From Laetiporus sulphureus 93-53 (taxonomy: Eukaryota > Basidiomycota > Agaricomycetes > Polyporales > Laetiporaceae): a stretch of 64,000 bases of DNA. This document shows, one piece after another, positions 17,784-28,590 of the stretch (within the stretch, counting starts at the first letter, position 1; every line of letters begins with the position of its first letter). The translations under genes and the position numbers were made by a program. Where the stretch lies: contig NW_024468558.1 in the NCBI RefSeq assembly GCF_001632365.1, forward strand, positions 124,285 through 188,284, in the 5' to 3' direction. The notes under the pieces were generated by a model. It was given only the letters and a program-made list of their open reading frames with translations. It had not been told where the DNA came from and made no database searches.

Positions 17784-18652
17784 CTAGTGCTTGCACTCAA
17801 CGTCCTCCTTTCGAATCGATGCCTCAGGCTTGTCTCGCTGGGCTGCTTCTTGCTCGGCGCGCGCCCTTTTGGCTTCCTCGTCCGCCCTAACCCTCTCCGC
17901 CTCAGCGCGCTGTCTATCCTCCTCAGCGCGCCTGGGGAACTCCTCGGCCTGGTGCTTGTCCTCGTTTGCCTGGCGCATCACTTCCTCAGCTCTCCTGACA
18001 GATTCTTCCGCAAGCCGTCTCGCCTCCTCAGCGCGCTGCCTATTCTCTTCGGCGCGCTGTCTATCCTCCTCGGCGCGCTGCCTATCCTCCTCGGCGCGCT
18101 GCCTATCCTCCTCAGCCCGCCGTCTATCCTCCTCGGCCCTCCATCTATCCTCCTCAGCCCGCCGCCTATCTCCCTCAGCCCGCCGTCTGTCTCCCTCAGC
18201 ACGACATCTGTCCCCATCAGCCCGCCATCTATCCTCCTCAGCGCGCCTGCGGAACTCCTCCGCCTGGCGCTTATCCTCGTTTGCCCAGCGCATCGCTTCT
18301 TCAGCTCTCCTGGCAGACTCCTCCGCCATCCGTCTGGATTCCTCGGCAAGCATCCTGTCTCGTTCCCTCCTCTTGGCCTCTTCCTCTGCTGTGGCACGCT
18401 CTTCTTTGGCTAGTCGCCGCTGTTCCTCCGCTCGTTGTCTCTTAGCTTCTAACCTCTGCTGTTCTGCGCGTGCGGCTTCCGCTTCCTGCTGCTTTGTCTC
18501 GTAAGGTTCACTAATAGGGCTAGAGTGGGATTTTGTTCGACGAACCCTGACTGAGGTGCACCGCGAATGTCCTTGATTACACTAAAGGCTGCCCCGACAG
18601 GGGGAATGGCACGCGTCGGCTGGATGATGGGAAGTGTTACTGGTTGGAGCAA
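17784..18652 (-). pseudogene. Truncated IRG-like copy 3 (coiled coil only)
   Basis: The N-terminal segment (VGAAFSVIKDIRGAPQSG...QNPTLALLVNL, 18600-18500) matches copy 2. A frameshift follows near 18495, where a T run is one base shorter than in copy 2. The coiled coil continues in the next frame (18480-17830) and was expanded by 21-bp tandem repeats. Homology ends after EQEAAQR near 17830 and the whole GTPase domain is missing. The MGG start is also lost: the sequence corresponding to the copy 2 start is replaced near 18610-18640. The break does not coincide with the retrotransposon edge (17610), so the loss was a separate event. Non-functional as a GTPase; a coiled-coil peptide could still be made. 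Confidence 0.8.
18029..18250 (-). repeat. 21-bp tandem repeat (about 10 units) in IRG copy 3
   Basis: Units encode RAEEDRQ/RAEEDRW/RAEGDRR on the minus strand; plus-strand unit is of the type tatcctcctcggcgcgctgcc with a few changes. Copies 1 and 2 have the same heptads but far fewer perfect repeats. Confidence 0.85.
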
Positions 18653-18755
18653 TGATGAGAAGTAGGGAACGAGCGTATCACAGTCGTCCGCGAGGAACGC
18701 TCACCGGGTGAACCGTGAGGAGAGATTGCCCCTCGCCCCTTAATACTCTTATGAC

Positions 18756-18772
18756 GTGAGAGTTGTCTTCAC
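18756..18772. promoter_or_regulatory. Palindromic promoter motif, IRG copy 3
   Basis: GTGAGAGTTGTCTTCAC, the decayed counterpart of the palindromes at 3883-3899 and 6188-6204, in a longer homologous block (about 18660-18870). Confidence 0.45.
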
Positions 18773-18872
18773 CCACGTTGCTTATCAGTGACGAACGACG
18801 GCGACTTTCGAAAGCTGGAAGTCAAGTGATGATCCATATGCACGTGGTTTACGGTGTAAGCCCATCATTTGT

Positions 18873-20362
18873 CTAGGACGACATTGACATCAGCACCATC
18901 GACTGGGCGCAGCACTGAGCGATGGTTCCAATCGCCTCCCACCCTGCATCTTCTCCGCTTCTGCCCACTCATCTCATTGCGTCCCATTCAACTATATATC
19001 CCCTTACCTTGTGCAGTCAGCGTTCAAGTCCCATTCTCTAATGTCGCTCCTGCGACGAAATATCCGCGGCGCCGTCCGCACCCATTCTAGGGCCTTTCCT
19101 TTGCTGTCATCTCCTGATACGTCCCGTGCCCTGTGTCGTATGTCCTGCGTCGGTGATGAACATTCAATGTAATTGTACTTCGTACTTGGCACGCGTACTA
19201 TGAATTTACATAAGCTCTCGTAAATGACTACCTATTGACTGGAATACTCGGGTGAGCGAAAGGATGTCCGTCATTTCCGTCGAAGTAGGATAATTAGCGA
19301 AGCCACTGGTACTTTAAGTTTGAGTCGGCTCATGAAGCCTTCAGCCAATCGAACTGCAGTCACTGACAACGAAGGTCACGTGATATAGTGGCCACCAATC
19401 ACAGCACGCTTTGAAGATTTCCGAGAGCGCCCAGTCTCGCAGACTCCAACCTCTGTAATTTTTTCCACCGAGGAACAAACAGTACCTGTTGCACGTCATC
19501 CTGCTTTAGATAGTAATTCTCCTCTGAACATCAACGTTCAACACGTGTGCGTTTTGGCTACAAGAACATACTGGAACTTTGATGAACTCATCAAAGTCAA
19601 GCACCGCCGCATCGATCAACATCCAACCACCTAGTGTCAAATCAGTGCCTACGGCGGGCATCTTTGAACGACCTGTTTCATCCTGTATCACACAAGGCTG
19701 TGCGGCCTCCTTGCAGCTGCGGCTGGCGACGCGATCACCAATATATTCATCATTAGCACCCCGGGAGCTCAGATGCGCTGGCAACGCGTCTTCCTTTTCG
19801 CACTATGGATGGCTTCTGCGCAAGCGCTGCGATGGATCATCTTCGTTTGACGGTCGTAGTGCACAGGGCACAGGCATCTTCTGGTTTGGAACGAGTGCGC
19901 TGGCTCAACTCGTATCATATAGGTCCCGACCCATTTATGGGAAGATAGTTGCATGTACCCTGCATTGCGGGAGCCCTCAAATGACAACGGTGTGCTCGAC
20001 ATCAGTCCCGCTCGCTGGAGGCGATGGTTGCGACGGAGTCAGCACGTTCGGTGTGAGTCGCAGATGCCGAGAATATCAGCTAAGTTGAGCCCATCGTACA
20101 GTGAGAACTGCGCAGAATCCTCAGTCGACTGGTTCACTCGAACAAGAGAAGAGTACTTGTACTTTCGCATCCGGAAATTCGTTTTTCCTTGCATCTGTCA
20201 AATAGCTACCCAGAGCGAGCTGCTACTCACATCTTTGTTACTCACTTCAATTCTCTATTGCTAGCATGACGAGCGTGACCTCTGGGCCGATCGAGCTGCT
20301 GGAGGCAAGGTGGACTTTGCATTTCTCACTGTTAACCAGTTCGCTAATTCCGAGGGTCTGTC
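18873..20362. other. Intergenic, no gene supported
   Basis: Several open frames (for example 19579-20088 plus, 19506-19784 minus) overlap on opposite strands and show no family motif or consistent splice structure. Confidence 0.4.
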
Positions 20363-22138
20363 ATGCATAGTTTCATATCGAATTGTGCCTACGCGTCCGC
20401 AGCAGGTGAGTGTGATCGTAGTTGAATGTTGTAATGCATTTCAACAATGACCCGATCCAGCTCTCATATTCTACGAACATATCTTGACGTTTAAGCAAGA
20501 GTTCAGACTCTTTTGGGGCAAAAGATCATTCCCCGCAGTCCTCTTCTTCATCTATCGACTGCTGGCTCTCGTTTATGGCGCTTTAGCGGTTTCAGGATCA
20601 ACGAATATCTACTCACAAACTGTACGTATTTTGATGGAGCTTCAATCTGACTATGGCGGTCTGACAGGATGCCACGTCAGAGGTTCGTTCTCTGCGAGTC
20701 CTCTAGCTCACGAAGTTGGAAAACCTGTTAAAATTCATTCCATTTAGCTGTGAAGGAGTAGATAATGCGCTTTACAGTCTTGAGTTCGCAACGGTGGCGA
20801 TGTCCCAAGGTGAATTTACGTGCACCACGTTTCACCTAGATACTGACATCCTATCACAGTGGTCACGTTACTACGAGTATATGCAGTGACCGATCGTGAC
20901 TGGCGTCCTACCATGACTATTTTGTTGCTAGCCGTTGCGGTATTGGGGCTCGATATTGTCAAAGGTACGCTCTCTACGATAATTGGACTGAACGCATCTT
21001 TCCATCACTGACTCTCTTGTCGTGAGAAGACTTCGTGAACGAATCAACCGGGGAAATTCTTCTAGGATCTACGGCAATTTGCTACGCGTTCCCACAGAAT
21101 TCGTTTGCGAGCACCTACACGAAGTAAGCAACCCGTTCTGTCGACAGCTTATATTTCATTCTCAACCGTCAACTACCAGGCGTAAGCTCATTACATGGAC
21201 TTTCTCTTCTCCAAATGAGCCACACTGACCGTCACTTCATAGTAACAATTGTCATTCTTGTTATTTCCGTGGTCCCCAGTGTTGTAGCCCTCGGTGTCAT
21301 CTGGAGGACGCTATACAAACAACTCAGCCAGAACTCCACTGGAGTGTTTTCCCAGAGGCCTTCACTGGTGGCATTGTTGCTGAGAGACGGTGAGTAAAGC
21401 TTATGTTGTAGGATCCTGATTGGGTCATCTTTTTTCTGTATGTAGGTACGATTCAGTTCGTGTATGTGGCCAACTCCTTCAATTGCAGGGAAAACTGAGA
21501 CATCGCCATAGAACGTTATTACTGCTGAATTTGAGCATCAGCATACTATCGCTTATTGGCCAGGTCAGTGACCCAAATGTCCGTCAACTCTCATACTGAT
21601 GCTGGTGAGTGTATTCATGAAATTCTGACCTCCTATGTAGAATGCCCTATACGTTATCGACAATTTTGGGACACCGTTAAGTTTCAGGATCAACGTTCAT
21701 CACAACAGATACTCATGCATGTTATAGGCTCAGTACAATTCTTATCTCCCGTATTTTGCTAAATATCCAAGAAACGGCCCGAGCCGCGCAGAGGGAGCAA
21801 TCCGATACTCCCTCGTTTGTGCGTTCAGGCCATGGCGTGCAGACTGAAGCGGACACAGCCTTGTGGTCCCTTCTGATGCCTCAAACAGCGACCCTGCAAT
21901 CGGCCCAGAGACGGAACCTTCCGTAGCCACCGCCAACCAGGCAAACGGTGTTGCGGACGAGGCAATGATCGCCGGACCTTCGAATCAACGCCATCATCGC
22001 GAAATACAGGAAGTTGAGGCACCCATGGAGGCTGGACCCTCTGGACAAGGCCGCGAGAACGATGTGGAGCAAGGGCAGGCGAAGAAAGAGGCCGCAGAAG
22101 ATTGGGAGGAAGAAGATGATTGGGAGGATGACTATTGA
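20363..22138 (+). CDS. DUF6533-type multi-pass membrane protein
   Basis: Multi-exon gene. Exon 1 20363-20405 and exon 2 20461-20621 join into ASAAALIFYEHILTFKQEF...KRSFPAVLFFIYRLLALVYG, the signature start of the DUF6533 family of Agaricomycete membrane proteins. Later exons give CEGVDNALYSLEFATVAMSQ, VVTLLRVYAVTDRDW with a following hydrophobic helix (about 20780-20965), a luminal segment (21031-21125), TIVILVISVVPSVVALGVIWRTL and LLLRDGTIQFVYV (about 21241-21480). Several hydrophobic helices are visible. A junction near 20655-20745 only works with a weak donor (gtcaga), and the 3' part (21480-21900) needs further introns. The acidic C-terminal tail (21863-22138, ending EEEDDWEDDY) is probably the last exon but its join is unclear. 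The family has no known biochemical role. Confidence 0.65.
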
Positions 22139-22221
22139 GGCGAGGAGCTAGAGTTGTTCATGTGACGTGTTTTGGAATCTGGTGAGTTCACTGCTGCATT
22201 CGCGCAACATTCAGACTGACT

Positions 22222-22416
22222 TTGTGTATTTTAGGTCCGCAATTCTTTGTTTATATCGAAATCTTCCTATACTGGGCCGCAGGCATCCTGGTTCCGTATC
22301 TATTGGTTTTTGGAAGTTCGGCACAATTTTTCGCTGTCAAACGCCGCTCATACTACACGGACTACGCACGCATCCGGGTTTCTATTCATGTACTAATACT
22401 TTGTCCGCCTATATAG
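22222..22416 (+). CDS. Small hydrophobic ORF, uncertain
   Basis: 64 codons with a hydrophobic stretch (VYIEIFLYWAAGILVPYLLVFG). A splice acceptor (ttttag) at 22233-22234 precedes it, so it could be an exon of another membrane-protein gene. No family recognised; may be spurious. Confidence 0.2.
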   Translation: MCILGPQFFVYIEIFLYWAAGILVPYLLVFGSSAQFFAVKRRSYYTDYARIRVSIHVLILCPPI

Positions 22417-22824
22417 TCAGACATGTGCAATGTTTCTGGCCGTCTTCAAATCGCTCTTTGTAGGAAGCCTTTCGATATCTCGGCTCTAATTCTATTAATA
22501 CTATGCTTGGACTATATACAGGATGTTCCATGAACATATGAGAATCTGTTTTCTATCGGGTTCCTATTGGCGGAGGTGCAGTTGAAAAGAGCCTTTCCAG
22601 AGGCGTTCTGTTCTGCGCTCATGAAACCATCCTGGTGACTGGTGAGGCCGATCGAAGCTTGAGCTTGAGCCGGTGCAGATTCAATATCGACGTGGGCATG
22701 CGTACCCTCAGCACAGACGCGCTTTTGCAACCCAGCCTACGTCAACACCACAGCATTGATCACTGGTGCGATATGCAACATCCAGCACTCAATCTCTGGC
22801 ATCGTCACGGTGCCGTGCGCAATT

Positions 22825-23277
22825 TCAGCTACAGTTTCCTGAGATTCGTCCTGCCATAGCGAGAACAGAACCCCAAGAAGGATCATCAAAGAGATGTGAC
22901 ATTGATCGACTTGTGTAGTCCTTATGAGCTCCGGACAACACCTGCAGCCATGATGGTGATGCAGATCCTCTCCGTCGCCCCCATAAAAACACTGGTCCCA
23001 ATCCTTGGGACTCATGGTACGTCTCCATAACTTTGCGATATTCGCCAATGCCTGCAAAGATACAGCTTCTATCGTGCGGAACAGTGACCCGAACCGCTAC
23101 CACGGCTGCGTCAACATTAGCTTTGCGTAGAGCGAGGGCAAGAGTCTGCTTATCGCGCTTAAGGCATGGTGGACGATAGGGCTCTCGCAGGCGAGGTACC
23201 GAACGTGCACATCCGATGTCTTGCATATATGAAGATGTCCCGATAAATACAAAGACAGGTATAGCATTCGATTGCAA
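22825..23277 (-). CDS. Unidentified ORF overlapping dispersed repeat
   Basis: 150 open codons starting inside the dispersed repeat: its first 20 residues match the start of an ORF in the first repeat copy (6445 minus). No domain recognised. It is as likely to be a chance frame in repeated non-coding DNA as a gene. Confidence 0.2.
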   Translation of the reverse strand: MQSNAIPVFVFIGTSSYMQDIGCARSVPRLREPYRPPCLKRDKQTLALALRKANVDAAVVAVRVTVPHDRSCIFAGIGEYRKVMETYHESQGLGPVFLWGRRRGSASPSWLQVLSGAHKDYTSRSMSHLFDDPSWGSVLAMAGRISGNCS

Positions 23278-23480
23278 CGTCTAGGAACAAGATATGAGTA
23301 ATTAATTGTCCTCGTGATACAGCAGCGAGACGGCAGTTTGTTGTATACACCGATACCTGTAATGCGGATCAGACCGTTGAAGGACTGCAATTATCAACCA
23401 GTATGCAGCTTTCTGCGCAAAGCTAATACTTTGATAAGACGTCTTCCTGGAAGGTTTGTGTCTAGACCCTGCTAGCTATG
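23215..23480. repeat. Dispersed repeat, copy B
   Basis: Similar to 6350-6660, same orientation; see that entry. The two copies are about 17 kb apart, on either side of the retrotransposon. Confidence 0.55.
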
Positions 23481-23955
23481 AGGCCAGAAGCACATCCATA
23501 AATGCACGCTCCGTACTCGTGTGATACATCTAACCTTGATATCGGCCAACAAGTGCATCGCGCTGCTGCTCCTAGAGAATACTAGCGAGCCAGAAGCACG
23601 GTAAGATAAGAACTACAGTTACACTTACAATACACCTTAGCTCTGAGGGAATGGTTCTACGCGCACTTGGTCGTAGAGCTAGACACAGAGGAAAGCAACT
23701 GCTCAGGGTGTGAGTAAAGATCGCAATACGCGTGCAAAAGAATACGTTCGAAGTAGTTTAGAGGAGGTGACCCCGAGAACGTGTAGGCGCCCAAGGCATG
23801 GTTGCAGAGGCGCCCTCGTATTGGGTAAGGTCTGGAAGGTTCGGGAGACAGCGACCTCCATAAATTACAAGCCATGCCCTTTCGTTTCGTCCCGTCCATT
23901 GCTTTCACGAACTTGCGAATAGGTTGACAAGCACCAGTGTACCTCCATCACAAAA
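23481..23955. other. Intergenic upstream of AHA1
   Basis: No coding region seen. It should contain the AHA1 promoter; no clear TATA element was identified. Confidence 0.4.
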
Positions 23956-25477
23956 ATGGCGACGATTCCACCCTCAATGCCAGCGAGTACCGCGAACTGG
24001 CACTGGAAGAACAAGACCGTAACGCCATGGGCGAAAGCTTGGTTCGAGCGCGAGTTGCCCACCATTTCTGTGAAGGGAGATGGTGAGGAGAATGTCTCTA
24101 TCTCCAAGGTCGTGGACGTGGACGGGGACGTCGAGCTCGGGCAGCGCAAGTCCAAGTATGTGCTCCTTTGTCTCGCAATCCGTACGCGGCATTGAATGAT
24201 ATCGGTCCCGCACCAGGCTGATCACTATCTACGACTGCAAGGTCGTTCTGCAGTGGTCGGGTACCGCGTCTGATGGAACGGAAGTTGAGGGCAAGCTGAC
24301 TATTCCGGAGGTATCGCACGAGGTCACGCTGGATCGGTTGTCGGACTATGCGGTGCGTGCTCAGTGATCTAATTAGCTCCTTGCATAGTGTTCATGCAGG
24401 AGCACCTCAGTACGAGTGGAGTCTCGAGACCTCGTCTTCGCCTGCGGTCGACGCGTTGTACGCGCTCGCGAGGGCGCGTCTTCCAACGGCTCTGGAGACC
24501 AAGTTTGCCGAGTTCCCTGCCGCGATCATCGAGACCCACGGCAAGGATCTGACGATCAGCGCTGAGCCCAGCAGGCAGGCATCACCAGCTCCTACTGGTT
24601 CCGCTGCTTCCAAGGCGTCTGCATCGTCCTCTACAGCAGCTGTTATCAAGCCAGCCGTGAAGAAGGCTGCAAGCTCAGTGAACACGGCCACGATTTCTGT
24701 CGACGCGCACTTTATGGCTGCCGCGGATGATCTGTTTGATCTCTTGACAAACGAGCAGAGGATACCTGCTTGGACGCGTGCCCCGGCTCAGGTACGGTTC
24801 AATACCTTTGTTCTACGATTGAAGTTCTGACATCCCCCTTTGATCAGTCTGTAGCGAAGCCAGATACCGAGTATAGCCTGTTTGGTGGTAGTGTCAGGGG
24901 CAAGTACATCTCCCTCACGCCGGCAAATGAGATCGTGCAGAGCTGGGCGTTGCAGAGCCCGGCATGGCCTGATAGTACGTGCCGCCTTAGCTATCTAAAG
25001 CACCTGATGTGCTCATGAATGGATTAGGACACGTCGCGATGTTGACGACGAGGCTTGAGCAAGGCTCAGATTCTACCAAGGTGACCTGGACACTGTCCGG
25101 CGTGCCTCTTGGCATGGAAGAGGAGACGACGCGGAACCTGCAAGGATATTAGTGAGTTTCCCGCGCCCTCCGTTCTAGAACAAGTGCTGATCTTCCGACA
25201 GCATCCACGGCCTCAAATCCATCGGGTACGTGCAGCTTTTCCCATATACCCCTCCCCCTCCTTCGCCATCCTCCCCAAAGCGTAATGCCAAAAAAGCCCC
25301 GGCTGCCGTCAAAGCAAATCCATACTCACAATACATCATCGTGATATTGGCCTTCGTTGTGCTCGTGGCGGCGTTCTGCATGCGCTATCTATACGAGTGA
25401 CTGTACATTTCCTGCGACACGGAATTGACTATTTGTTTCTTTTGGTGTACGTTTACAGGTTGGGCTCCGAGCTGTGA
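23956..25477 (+). CDS. AHA1: Activator of Hsp90 ATPase (Aha1)
   Basis: Seven exons: 23956-24155, 24217-24352, 24411-24791, 24848-24974, 25028-25151, 25202-25225, 25459-25477. The N-terminal domain starts ANWHWKNKTVTPWAKAWFE, the signature of Aha1 that binds the Hsp90 middle segment, followed by ITIYDCKVVLQWSG and IPEVSHE. An Ala/Ser-rich linker (about 24560-24690) leads to the C-terminal AHSA1-like domain (VDAHFMAAADDLFDLLTNEQRIPAWTRAPAQ, FGGSVRGKYISL, IVQSWALQSPAWP, TKVTWTLSGVP) and the family-typical end GYYIHGLKSIGLGSEL. Aha1 is a cytosolic co-chaperone that stimulates Hsp90 ATP hydrolysis. The last intron (25226-25458, 233 nt) is much longer than the others, and reading through it stays in frame to 25400, adding a membrane-spanning tail; see findings. 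Confidence 0.92.
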
Positions 25478-26013
25478 CGAACATGCTCCTGCCACGGTAG
25501 ATGTGCGACCAACGTCGCTTCTCCCTTGTTGGTCCGGATGGGTTAGAGATGCGGTGTAGAGCAGCAGTTCGGACGTTTTTCGTCGATGGGTCTGTTGTGC
25601 TGATTTTAGAAGAGTGCTATAAATGAAATGTATCCCATTTTAGGTCGGTGCATAATAGCGCGTTTGCTCTGTGCTCAGTCGTGAGTTACAAACGATGTTC
25701 AATGGCTCTTGCTTGATTAATCACCATGTTTTCACGTCGAGGTGGGAGGGTGTTCTGCATAAATTTCGAACCCTCCCGAAGTGCACCTCATGCCAGGTGT
25801 ACTTGTTCGAACTGTGAGCTGTAGTTTGTTATTCGTGTGAACATGGAAGTATTCGCAATGAATTATGGACACATGTCGGCTCGAATATTCGAACTACGCT
25901 GAAAAGGCTCCTGCAGCGCGAGTCTGATACCAACGAAAAGGCTACAAACCGACGCTGGCGAGACAAAGATCGATAGAAGAAGGAAATAGGAAACGATTTG
26001 ACCGATAAATATC
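25478..26013. other. Intergenic between convergent genes
   Basis: 3' flanks of AHA1 and of the F-box gene. No coding sequence supported. Confidence 0.4.
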
Positions 26014-27525
26014 TCAGAACAAAGAAGGCCCTGTCGCTTCCGCATCGCCAAACGCCGGGCAGATAGTGTACTGCACCGTATTGCTCCCATCCATCGAATG
26101 GCGAATGGTACATTTGCCGCTCTTGGCTCTCGACCTCGGCAGCCGGGAGGCTATTAAATGCTGCACGAAATGTGCGAGCGCCACGTCCTCTTCAAGTTCA
26201 TTCGGCGCTCTGACGAGGAACACCACCTCGAGCGCGGGCAATTTCTCGAGCAACGCTGCCAGGTTGCGGTCGATGAGATGCCACGGGAGGCGGCCGAGGC
26301 CGGGCACGCTGAGGATCCCGTCTTCACCTGCGGTGGGCGCGGGCGGCTTCGCGATGTTCGGGTCGACGCTGATCGTGAGACGCGCGAGTGAGGCGCAGGT
26401 GCTGTTTCCGTTGATGATGTGCAGCATCGCGACGATCCAGAGGTAGTCGTAGTCGCTGGCGGCGCTGGGCCGGCACCAGCATAGGTTGGTCTCGCCTAGG
26501 TGGAGATGCTTCAGGTTGGTGAGGGGGAGTTGGGAAAGGTCGTAAAAGAGCATCGCTGAGGTAAATGATAGATGATATTGTTCATTATGGATGCTTGATA
26601 GTGGTGATTGGTACTCACGGTAATCTGTTCCTTCTAACCGTCCTAATGAGAGGCGCAGGTCCTCAAGTGGGGAGCCTCTCACCGACTTGAGAAAATCACT
26701 GAGGACGTTGTGGTATTCGCGATTCCAGGAGAGATGGAGTTGACGCAAGTGCAGAGAGAATGGACAACTAGTCAGCTGTCTCGCTATGATCGCCGCGAAT
26801 GGTGTGTCTACGAGGTATACGGTGTCGATTACGCGGTCCGACCCTTGGGGCTTTTGTCGTCCCACTGATTCGGAAGAGGTCATGTTATCAACGAATAAGT
26901 CGATGTTATCTCCTGGGCCATACATATGCAGTGGGCTTTTGCGATAGTCGAGGACACGTATATCGGACAGCCGCGAAAATGCATGTAGCAGAGACAGTAC
27001 GGTGTGTGGATCCTTAAATTTGACCCGGTTCAAATGCAGTGACGTGAGACGAGGAAACGCGAGAGACAATCCTGAGGCGAAGTCTGGAGGAAGAGCCACC
27101 GTAGACCAGCGGCGAAGTTCCAGATGGGTAACTTTTGATAACCTCGCGAGAGAACGTCCGGTTTGGAGCATGTCCACGTTTATGATGGGCACGTCCGCGA
27201 AAATCACCCTGCATACGTGAAGTCTGAGATCGGCGAGCGAACAAAGAGTCGACGTATCCAGCGCGTCAAGATATTCGACGAATTCGACGCAGGATTCGGT
27301 GGATCGAATTTGGATGGAACGGAAAAGATGCGACCTAGTCGTCGGGAGCCAAACGCCAGAAACGAGACTACACGATTTCAACGCAGGGCAGTCGTCGTGG
27401 AGGAAGTCGAGAATCATGTCGCGCAGTTCTGGAGGAAGGCGATGGAAGGCCGAGCAAGGTGCTAATTTCTCAGAGGGGTGAGTTGGAAATGAGAAGATGT
27501 TAATCGTCCGGGACATGGCGTGCAT
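26014..27525 (-). CDS. F-box/LRR-type protein
   Basis: 503 open codons. The F-box is near residues 28-65 (FHRLPPELRDMILDFLHDDCPALKSCSLVSGVWLP), followed by leucine-rich segments (SKVTHLELRRW, FPRLTSLHLNRVKF, LRQLHLSWNREY, LTNLKHLHLGETNL, LARLTISVD, LPALEVVFLV). Such proteins are numerous in Agaricomycetes and are thought to recruit substrates to SCF ubiquitin ligases. A GT-AG intron of 63 nt (26556-26618, gtgagt...ttacctcag) lies within the ORF and keeps the frame, so the spliced protein is 21 residues shorter. Start at 27525 (or Met 4 codons later). Substrate unknown. Confidence 0.8.
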   Translation of the reverse strand: MHAMSRTINIFSFPTHPSEKLAPCSAFHRLPPELRDMILDFLHDDCPALKSCSLVSGVWLPTTRSHLFRSIQIRSTESCVEFVEYLDALDTSTLCSLADLRLHVCRVIFADVPIINVDMLQTGRSLARLSKVTHLELRRWSTVALPPDFASGLSLAFPRLTSLHLNRVKFKDPHTVLSLLHAFSRLSDIRVLDYRKSPLHMYGPGDNIDLFVDNMTSSESVGRQKPQGSDRVIDTVYLVDTPFAAIIARQLTSCPFSLHLRQLHLSWNREYHNVLSDFLKSVRGSPLEDLRLSLGRLEGTDYREYQSPLSSIHNEQYHLSFTSAMLFYDLSQLPLTNLKHLHLGETNLCWCRPSAASDYDYLWIVAMLHIINGNSTCASLARLTISVDPNIAKPPAPTAGEDGILSVPGLGRLPWHLIDRNLAALLEKLPALEVVFLVRAPNELEEDVALAHFVQHLIASRLPRSRAKSGKCTIRHSMDGSNTVQYTICPAFGDAEATGPSLF

Positions 27526-28590
27526 GTCGCCGCCTTGTGGCTCTTCCGCAAATTAAAAGGCTTGTTTGATATGTGTAATATCCTTACAGGGTGCAAGAAC
27601 TAATTGCACGCAGCGTCAGCAGTCTAAAAATCTTAAAAACACGTAATGTGAACTTACGTGCTCATCAAAGATCGTTGAGGAATAACATGCACCGAATGGT
27701 CAGCGGATGAGTGAATACAGTATTGTATTAAAATGCTCAGATGTTTCCTTGCTAGCGAAATGAAATCACGGAGGAATGAGAGAGAACGAGGCAGAACTGT
27801 CGAACTAGACATGATACCACGTGGAACCTTCTGTCACGAGATCTAGATCTGGTTAGTCCCGTCGTCATCTCGCCTATGAATCTGCTAAAAGGGGCAGTTG
27901 TTTCGCCAAACGAAGCAAGTCTGTTTGCTGTCAAATTTTAGATTCCGCGCCATCTTCTGTGGCGACGGTATAAAAACCAGTGATTCGTCTGCAACCCACT
28001 TCAACTCTTTCAACCCACATCTGGGTGCATAGGGCATCACAGACGACTTGTCTCGCTCGGGACCAAATTTTACTTCCGTTGATGTCATACCGGAACAACT
28101 CTCAGAAACTCCTTCGTGTCCTTCGGCTCGCTTCCTAATTCCCTGTTTCATACGCGCGCTCAGTCGACTTTGAATTGTGACGGTGATACGCGCAAGATGC
28201 GCAGGTCGCCAAGTATGCGGCGCCCGCCATGGAGACCCTTGGAGACCGTGCCGGTGACCCAAGTTGGCAGGAAAATGAACGTGAGATCACAGCCTTGATG
28301 TGATTGGCTGTGCCGCTTCGGGCCGAATTAGGCAGGCAACCACTAACGATGTCAATGGTCGACGACCTTACTAACCGCCCCGCGGCCGTCCCGGTTTTTC
28401 TCTTCCTTCTTCGTCATTTGCATTGCGTCTTTCCACACTCTTTTAACGACAAGGCAAGTACCTGCCTCTCTTTTAACAGCCGGAGCTGCCCAAACTGTGA
28501 GTGTTATCTCAAAAGCTGTGCGTGCATGACTGAACCCCGTCACCGGTCGTAACTTAACAGCTATGCGTTGTTCATGATTGCATAGCCCTA
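27526..28590. other. Intergenic between divergent genes
   Basis: About 1 kb upstream of both the F-box gene and the AAA+ gene. Short frames on both strands, none supported. Confidence 0.4.
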
